From NCBI RefSeq assembly GCF_041361345.1, contig NZ_JBGKAD010000001.1, positions 620,001 to 684,000 of the forward strand: a DNA stretch of 64,000 bases, given 5' to 3'. Each line of letters starts with the position of its first letter. Position 1 is the stretch's first letter. Below are positions 59,700 through 64,000 of the stretch, in pieces. The translations under genes and the position numbers were made by a program. The notes beneath the pieces are model-generated. The model was given only the letters and a program-made list of their open reading frames with translations. It was not told the DNA's origin and searched no databases. The DNA comes from Halobaculum sp. MBLA0147 (GTDB taxonomy: Archaea > Halobacteriota > Halobacteria > Halobacteriales > Haloferacaceae).

Positions 59700-59984
59700 T
59701 CAGTGCGAGTGACCCATCGCCTCTTCGAGGCTCTGGCCGAACCGCTCCTCGAACAGCTCGCCGGCCTTCTCCTCGATCTCGGCCACGTCCTCGGGTGTCT
59801 CGCCCTCCGTGTGGTGGGCGATCATGTGCGCCTGCTGTGCGAACGCCTGCACGATCACGTCCGTGACGACGTGCGAGGGGTTCTCGCCCTGTTCTGCGAG
59901 CAGGTCGACGAGCCCTTCCGGCAGTTCGACCGCGTCCGTCTCGCCGTTCGGTGCCTCGACCGTGTACGTCTCGGTGTCTACCAT
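59700..59984 (-). CDS. Conserved small haloarchaeal protein, unknown function
   Basis: 94 residues, acidic, helical (LPEGLVDLLAEQGENPSHVVTDVIVQAFAQQAHMIAHHTEGETPEDVAEIEEKAGELFEERFGQSLEEAMG). I recognise it as a widespread haloarchaeal protein of unknown role; it looks like a soluble helical bundle. ATG at 59984 is preceded by GGGAGG (ribosome-binding site) and by a TATA-like CACTTATCC about 27 bp upstream (59984 to ~60012), so the upstream frame is not used. Confidence 0.82.
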   Translation of the reverse strand: MVDTETYTVEAPNGETDAVELPEGLVDLLAEQGENPSHVVTDVIVQAFAQQAHMIAHHTEGETPEDVAEIEEKAGELFEERFGQSLEEAMGHSH

Positions 59985-60109
59985 ACCTCCCTTCGGCGAG
60001 ACGCAGGGATAAGTGTGTGGCGTCGTCGTCGCGAGCACGCAGTCACGTGGCGTCGTCGCGGAAGTGCAGTCACGTAGTGTCGCCGTCACGGAAGTGCAGT
60101 CGTGTGGCC

Positions 60110-61180
60110 TCAGTCGTCGCCCGCGGCCGCCGCCTCCGTCGTCTGTGCTGCGCTGGCGTCCGCCTCCTCTTCGAGCCACTGGTCGGCGTCGAGCGCTGCC
60201 TTACACCCCATCCCGGCGGCCGTCACGGCCTGCTGGTAGTGGAAGTCGACCACGTCGCCGGCACCGAAGATCCCCGGTACGCCCGTCTTCGTCTGACCAC
60301 CGCCGACGCCACCCTGCGTCTGGATGTAACCGGTGTCGTCCAACTCGACGCCGGTGTCTTCGAGGTACCCCGTGTTCGGCGTGTGGCCGATGGCGTAGAA
60401 CACCGCACCCACGTCCAGGTCGAACTGTTCGACCTCGTCGGCGTACTCGGGGTCGTCGAGCTTCTCTTTCGGGTACCCCTCCGGGTGACGGACCAGACGC
60501 GCGTGGTCGACGCCGTCCTCGCGGGTGCCGTGAATCTCCGTCAGCTCCGTGTTGCGCATGATCTCCACCGCGCCGTCGTCGACGTGCCCCTGCAGGCGGT
60601 CGATCCAATAGTCCTCCGCCCGGAACTCCTCGCGCCGGTGGGCGACGTAGACGGTGTCGGCGAACTTCGTCAGGAACGACGCCTCCTCCATCGCGGCGTC
60701 CCCACCGCCGACGACGAGCATGTCCTCGCCGCGGAAGAACGCCCCGTCACACGTCGCACACGTCGACAGCCCGTACCCCATCAGTTCGTCCTCGCCGGGG
60801 ACGCCGAGCGTGCGGGCGCTCGCGCCGCTGGCGGCGATCAACGCGTCGCAGGTGTACACGTCGCCGTTGGTGAGCTCGACGCGGAACGGTCGCTCGGAGT
60901 CGTCGACAGACTCGACGACGCCGTTGCGGATCTCGGCGCCGAAGCGCTCGGCTTGCTCCTTCCCGTCGTCGATCAGGTCCGGACCGGAGATCCCCTCGGG
61001 GAACCCGAGGTAGTTCTCGACTTCTGTCGTCAGCGTCAACTGCCCGCCGGGTTCGTCACCCTCGAAGACGAGCGGGTCGAGGTTGCTCCGCGCGGCGTAG
61101 ACGGCCGCGGAGAGTCCGGCCGCGCCCGTACCGGCGACGATCAACGGTCTGTGTTCGACGGTGTCCGCAGAATCGGTCAT
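60110..61180 (-). CDS. trxB: Thioredoxin-disulfide reductase-like flavoprotein
   Basis: 356 residues. An N-terminal FAD-binding Rossmann motif (LIVAGTGAAGLSAAVYAAR), the redox-active CATCDG in the middle (STCATCDGAFF), a NADPH-binding motif MLVVGGGDAAMEEASFL and C-terminal GIFGAGDVVDFHYQQAVTAAGMGCKAALDAD. It reduces thioredoxin; haloarchaeal members may prefer other electron donors. A C-terminal Ala-rich tail of ~20 residues is extra. ATG at 61180 has minus-strand GCTCAAATC ~27 bp upstream (61202-61213). Confidence 0.94.
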   Translation of the reverse strand: MTDSADTVEHRPLIVAGTGAAGLSAAVYAARSNLDPLVFEGDEPGGQLTLTTEVENYLGFPEGISGPDLIDDGKEQAERFGAEIRNGVVESVDDSERPFRVELTNGDVYTCDALIAASGASARTLGVPGEDELMGYGLSTCATCDGAFFRGEDMLVVGGGDAAMEEASFLTKFADTVYVAHRREEFRAEDYWIDRLQGHVDDGAVEIMRNTELTEIHGTREDGVDHARLVRHPEGYPKEKLDDPEYADEVEQFDLDVGAVFYAIGHTPNTGYLEDTGVELDDTGYIQTQGGVGGGQTKTGVPGIFGAGDVVDFHYQQAVTAAGMGCKAALDADQWLEEEADASAAQTTEAAAAGDD

Positions 61181-61405
61181 CGAACCGGGGTTGGTCCCTC
61201 GGCGATTTGAGCGTTGTGCTGTCCGGCACAGCGAGTACACCGACGGGCCGTCGGACCCCCCGAGCGTAGCTTCCCGTCTCTCGGCGAACACTCGCTCCGC
61301 CGTCGGTCGGTGGGACCCTCGGTGACACACTGCTGCTCACCGGTCCACTGCCGCTCGCCGACGACCACGGCCCGCTCCCCCGAACTCGTGGCGGGCCGTC
61401 GAGCC

Positions 61406-61573
61406 TCACAATCCAGCTGCGTCTTCCAAGAGCGCCTTGGCCGGGTGGATCGGCTCGCGCCGGTTCCCCCCGTCCGTGGCGACGCGGTCGGCGTCGTCAC
61501 CGTCGTCTCTCGTCGATCGGTTCTCTGTCACGTCGGTCGGTTCGCCCTCTCGGGAGTGCTCGTGCGTCGACAT
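61406..61573 (-). CDS. Small acidic protein (55 residues), unknown function
   Basis: A 55-residue open frame reading MSTHEHSREGEPTDV and, at its end, REPIHPAKALLEDAAGL. Its acidic composition (many Asp/Glu, few Lys) and third-base GC fit haloarchaeal coding DNA, and the frame has a clean ATG and TGA. No family recognised. It is the only gene supported in the otherwise empty 61181-61942 stretch. The distance to a possible TATA (GTTACTCC, ~38 bp upstream) is only approximate. Confidence 0.5.
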   Translation of the reverse strand: MSTHEHSREGEPTDVTENRSTRDDGDDADRVATDGGNRREPIHPAKALLEDAAGL

Positions 61574-61942
61574 CGTAGATTCCTACAGCGACCACCACAA
61601 CAAAGGAGTAACGATCCACACCGACGGCTCGACGGTGTCGAACGTTCGTCTCGGACACTACACGCTTCTCGTTCACGAGAAAGATACTGCCGATTGTCTA
61701 CGGAACCTCCCGTTCCAGACCGGAGTCGTCAGGAACCATCCCGAGGTCGTCTGCAAGGGCGTGTTCGGGCCTCCGCGGACACGGACGGAGCCGTTCGAGA
61801 GGTGTCTGCGTGTGTCGATTCTGTGAGTCGACGTGCGTCGAACTACGAGTCAGTCGACGTGTGTCGTGCAGTCGGGTGTGGCGAGAGGCGTCGAACGGTG
61901 AGGACACAACGCTCAGGTGGGCAGAGAGACGAGTGCGTGGCG
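61574..61942. other. Gene-poor stretch
   Basis: No convincing gene on either strand in 369 bp. The plus-strand frame 61437-61826 is open, but its protein is Cys/His/Arg-rich with weak coding bias. The stretch is less GC-rich than its surroundings around 61580-61700. Confidence 0.5.
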
Positions 61943-62227
61943 ATGCCAGCGGAGCTCGTGGAGAAGACGGATCGGTACGGGGAGATGTTGGCGGCGGCGT
62001 TGGAAGCCGCCGAGATCGCGGTTCCGGCCGGGACGCCGGCCCACGACGGAGCCGTCGAGTGTCGAGAGATGGCCGTCTCGTACCTCGAGGACGGGGAGCA
62101 CTTCCGGGAGAACGACGACCCCGTCAACGCGCTGGCGTCGTTCTCGTACGGCTACGGGTGGCTCGACTGTGGCGTCCGCCTCGGGTTGTTCGCGGTCCCC
62201 GACGACACCGACCTGTTCACGACCTGA
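61943..62227 (+). CDS. DUF357 domain protein
   Basis: 94 residues, all helical: MPAELVEKTDRYGEMLAAALEAAEIAVPAG, ECREMAVSYLEDGEHFRENDDPVNALASFSYGYGWLDCGVRLGLF. This is the archaeal DUF357 family, a helical hairpin fold of unknown role. A GTG two codons upstream (61937) is also possible. It converges with the HNH gene. Confidence 0.9.
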   Translation: MPAELVEKTDRYGEMLAAALEAAEIAVPAGTPAHDGAVECREMAVSYLEDGEHFRENDDPVNALASFSYGYGWLDCGVRLGLFAVPDDTDLFTT

Positions 62228-62269
62228 ACGCGGCGGTCGCAGACGGGGACGCGACCCCTCTCCCGCTCG

Positions 62270-62575
62270 TCACCGCCGCCGGCGGACGTGGTCGCTCGTC
62301 TCCACCTGGATCGAGAGCGTGTCGGTCGTCCGGATCCAGTCGAGGTAGTCGGCGAGCCGGTCGGCCGCACGCAGTGCTTCCAAGGTGTCGTAGTCGGCGC
62401 GGAGTTCCTCGTTGGTGAACGTCGCGTGGATCTGGTCGTGACAGGGACGACACAGCGTCACCGTCGGGCTCGTCGCTCGTTCCTCCGGTCTGAGGTGGTG
62501 TTCTTGCACGACCTGTGGGTCGTCGAGTCGCTCGACGGGGACCGTCCGACGACACAACTCGCAGGTGGTCGACAT
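62270..62575 (-). CDS. Small HNH-family protein
   Basis: 101 residues: zinc-type CELCRRTVP, QEHHLRPEER, VTLCRPCHDQIHATFTNEEL, with a helical C-terminus. The spacing matches small stand-alone HNH proteins (YisB-like) that may be nucleases in repair or of unknown role. ATG at 62575 has minus-strand GTTGATACTC ~27 bp upstream (62601-62611). Confidence 0.85.
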   Translation of the reverse strand: MSTTCELCRRTVPVERLDDPQVVQEHHLRPEERATSPTVTLCRPCHDQIHATFTNEELRADYDTLEALRAADRLADYLDWIRTTDTLSIQVETSDHVRRRR

Positions 62576-62662
62576 CGACGGTAGCTGGGGGCGCCACGAG
62601 TATCAACTGCACGACGGCGAGACCTCAGAGCGGTGGACCGGAGTGGTCTGACGGCCGACCCC

Positions 62663-63853
62663 TCACAGTTCCAGCGAGAACAGTTCGTTCGCGAGCAGCG
62701 TCGCCAGACACGCCAGCAGGATCGCGACGACGACACCGTACGCGGGCACCCAGCCGGCGCGTTGCGCGAGCGTCCCCACGACGACACTCCCCGGGGCAGC
62801 CGAGAACATGTAGACGGTCCGCACCAGGCCGAACCCGTACCCGCGTTCCTCGTCGGAGAGTTGGTCCATGAACCGCGCCTGGACCGGTCCCGGCCAGGAG
62901 ATGCCGACACCCAACACAGTCGCGCCGAGCGCGAGACCGACCGTCCCGGGGACGAACAGGAGGAGGAGGAATCCCGTCGCAGTCAGCGCGACGCTGCTCC
63001 CGATGGCGAGGTCCCGCGACACCCTGTCGGAGAGTCGCCCCGCGAGTGGTTGGGCCACCGACGAGAGACCGAACACCGCACCGAACACGAGCCCGGCGGT
63101 CGCCGGGGAGTCGATCCCCGGTCGGTACTGGACGAGGAACGTCGGGAACAGCGAGGAGAACGCCTGGAAGGTGAAGCTGACGGCGATCGCGACGAGTGTC
63201 GTGTACGCGACGCTGGGTCGCGAGAGGAGCCCGACGACGCGACTCGGGTCGATCGCGGCGGCGAGTCGACGCTGTGGGTTCGCGGGCGTCGTCGTCGGGA
63301 GGTACACTGCCGTCGCGAGCAGCGTCGGAATCGCGACCGCGGCCCCCGCAGCGACCGCCACACGCCACCCGTAGGTGTCGCCCAGGAAGCCCCCGACGGC
63401 GGGGTACGCGACACCCGCCAGCGCGCCGCCGGCGGTCAACGCCCCCAAGGCGCCGCCGCTGTTCTCGAACGTCCGCGAGAGCAGCGAGGAGGCAGGCGAG
63501 AAGAACAACCCCGCACCGGCGCCCAAGACGACCGCGAACAGTCCGTACGCGACCAGCGACGGCGACAGTGCGATCAGCGTCGTCCCGACTGCGGTGCCGG
63601 CCAACCCCGTGAGCAGCAGTCGCCGCTCGCCGAGCCGGTCGGCCAACACCCCGCTCGGGAACTGGAACAACGCGTACGTCGCCCACATCAGCGTCAGCGC
63701 GAGTCCGACCGTCGACTCGCTGGCGTCGAACTGGAGGATCACCAGCGGAACGACCGGACTCAGGAGGAACCGGGCCCCGAGTTGTGCGAAGTTCCCGGCG
63801 GCGACGAGACTCAACACCGTGCGACGCGACTCCCCGTCTCCCGTAGAGGACAC
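62663..63853 (-). CDS. Major facilitator superfamily transporter
   Basis: 396 residues with about 12 membrane segments. The loop 2-3 signature is FPSGVLADRLGERRLLLTG and a second-half counterpart QPLAGRLSDRVSRDLAIG. The first half has ALSPSLVAYGLFAVVLGAGAGLFFSPASSLL. Substrate unknown; drug or small-molecule export is common in this subgroup. GTG at 63853 is chosen because the longer frame reads Cys/Arg-rich non-transporter sequence and GGTTGAGG lies ~27 bp upstream (near 63880). The 147 bp to the window edge show nothing. Confidence 0.9.
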   Translation of the reverse strand: MSSTGDGESRRTVLSLVAAGNFAQLGARFLLSPVVPLVILQFDASESTVGLALTLMWATYALFQFPSGVLADRLGERRLLLTGLAGTAVGTTLIALSPSLVAYGLFAVVLGAGAGLFFSPASSLLSRTFENSGGALGALTAGGALAGVAYPAVGGFLGDTYGWRVAVAAGAAVAIPTLLATAVYLPTTTPANPQRRLAAAIDPSRVVGLLSRPSVAYTTLVAIAVSFTFQAFSSLFPTFLVQYRPGIDSPATAGLVFGAVFGLSSVAQPLAGRLSDRVSRDLAIGSSVALTATGFLLLLFVPGTVGLALGATVLGVGISWPGPVQARFMDQLSDEERGYGFGLVRTVYMFSAAPGSVVVGTLAQRAGWVPAYGVVVAILLACLATLLANELFSLEL

Positions 63854-64000
63854 GACTTTCGCGTGTCCCCGGAGACGCCTCAACCGTCGCCCCCGGGCAA
63901 CACTGACCGGGACCCGACGCCACACACGGCGGGGACGGGCCACGACGGCAGCCGGACGTTCGCACACTGCACACGCCGACACCCGGTTCCGCGACCGAAC

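Noticed and set aside
61437-61826. Plus-strand frame of 129 codons
   Set aside because: Cys/His/Arg-rich, weak codon bias, and opposite the small acidic frame; no similarity to a known family.

Overview
This 64 kb window is chromosomal DNA of a halophilic archaeon (class Halobacteria). It is very GC-rich and the proteins are strongly acidic. Many starts have a TATA-like box centred about 27 bp upstream, as expected for leaderless archaeal transcripts. The gene content fits: a bacteriorhodopsin-type proton pump, an archaeal GMP synthetase subunit, an aMBF1-like factor, a DUF357 protein, a gfo6-type xylose dehydrogenase and Tat-lipoprotein secretion. Two tRNA genes (Lys-CUU and Thr-UGU) are present; no rRNA, CRISPR array or insertion sequence was seen.

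Layout. 1-9.4 kb holds central metabolism: a partial GMC oxidoreductase, tpiA, an MBF1-like factor, purD, a pyrG-guaA operon with a small companion gene, nadK and a gfo6/xacA-like dehydrogenase. 9.4-17.4 kb carries a Tat lipoprotein with a MacB-like ABC exporter, a UDP-GlcNAc 2-epimerase, arginase, a HAD hydrolase and a beta-RFAP synthase-like GHMP protein. 17.4-25.1 kb carries an HMG-CoA-synthase-like/DUF35 fusion with a thiolase, then ksgA-mscS-hemK methyltransferase in a tight run, tRNA-Lys and a TrkA-N/DHH protein. 25.1-35 kb has a 36-bp tandem repeat, a PRC-barrel protein, a large FAD/Fe-S oxidoreductase, an aminotransferase, a DUF123 protein, an SRPBCC protein and a DUF1998 helicase. 35-40.5 kb is a complete sugar-type ABC importer operon followed by an acetyltransferase.

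The remarkable part is 40.7-50.9 kb, next to tRNA-Thr. A large AAA+ ATPase is divergent from an eight-gene, tightly coupled run. That run alternates (i) proteins sharing a 59-residue segment that in the first copy continues a DUF4157 HEXXH domain, followed by variable C-termini, and (ii) four ~300-residue proteins of one family I do not recognise. The first protein is full length; the next three lack the DUF4157 core and keep only the junction segment plus a new C-terminus. This is the architecture of a polymorphic toxin/effector array with cassettes and cognate partners, here tied to the DUF4157/AAA+ pair known from extracellular contractile injection systems, but without any injection-machine structural genes in the window.

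51-64 kb: xseB-xseA (exonuclease VII, with a C-terminal membrane segment on XseA) and a divergent HNH nuclease with a possible SRA-like N-terminus border the island. They are followed by a NifU-domain protein divergent from a DtxR-like regulator with an iron-box-like palindrome between them, a CBS-domain site-2 protease divergent from the rhodopsin, corA, a second MscS channel, trxB, a DUF357 protein, a small HNH protein and an MFS transporter.
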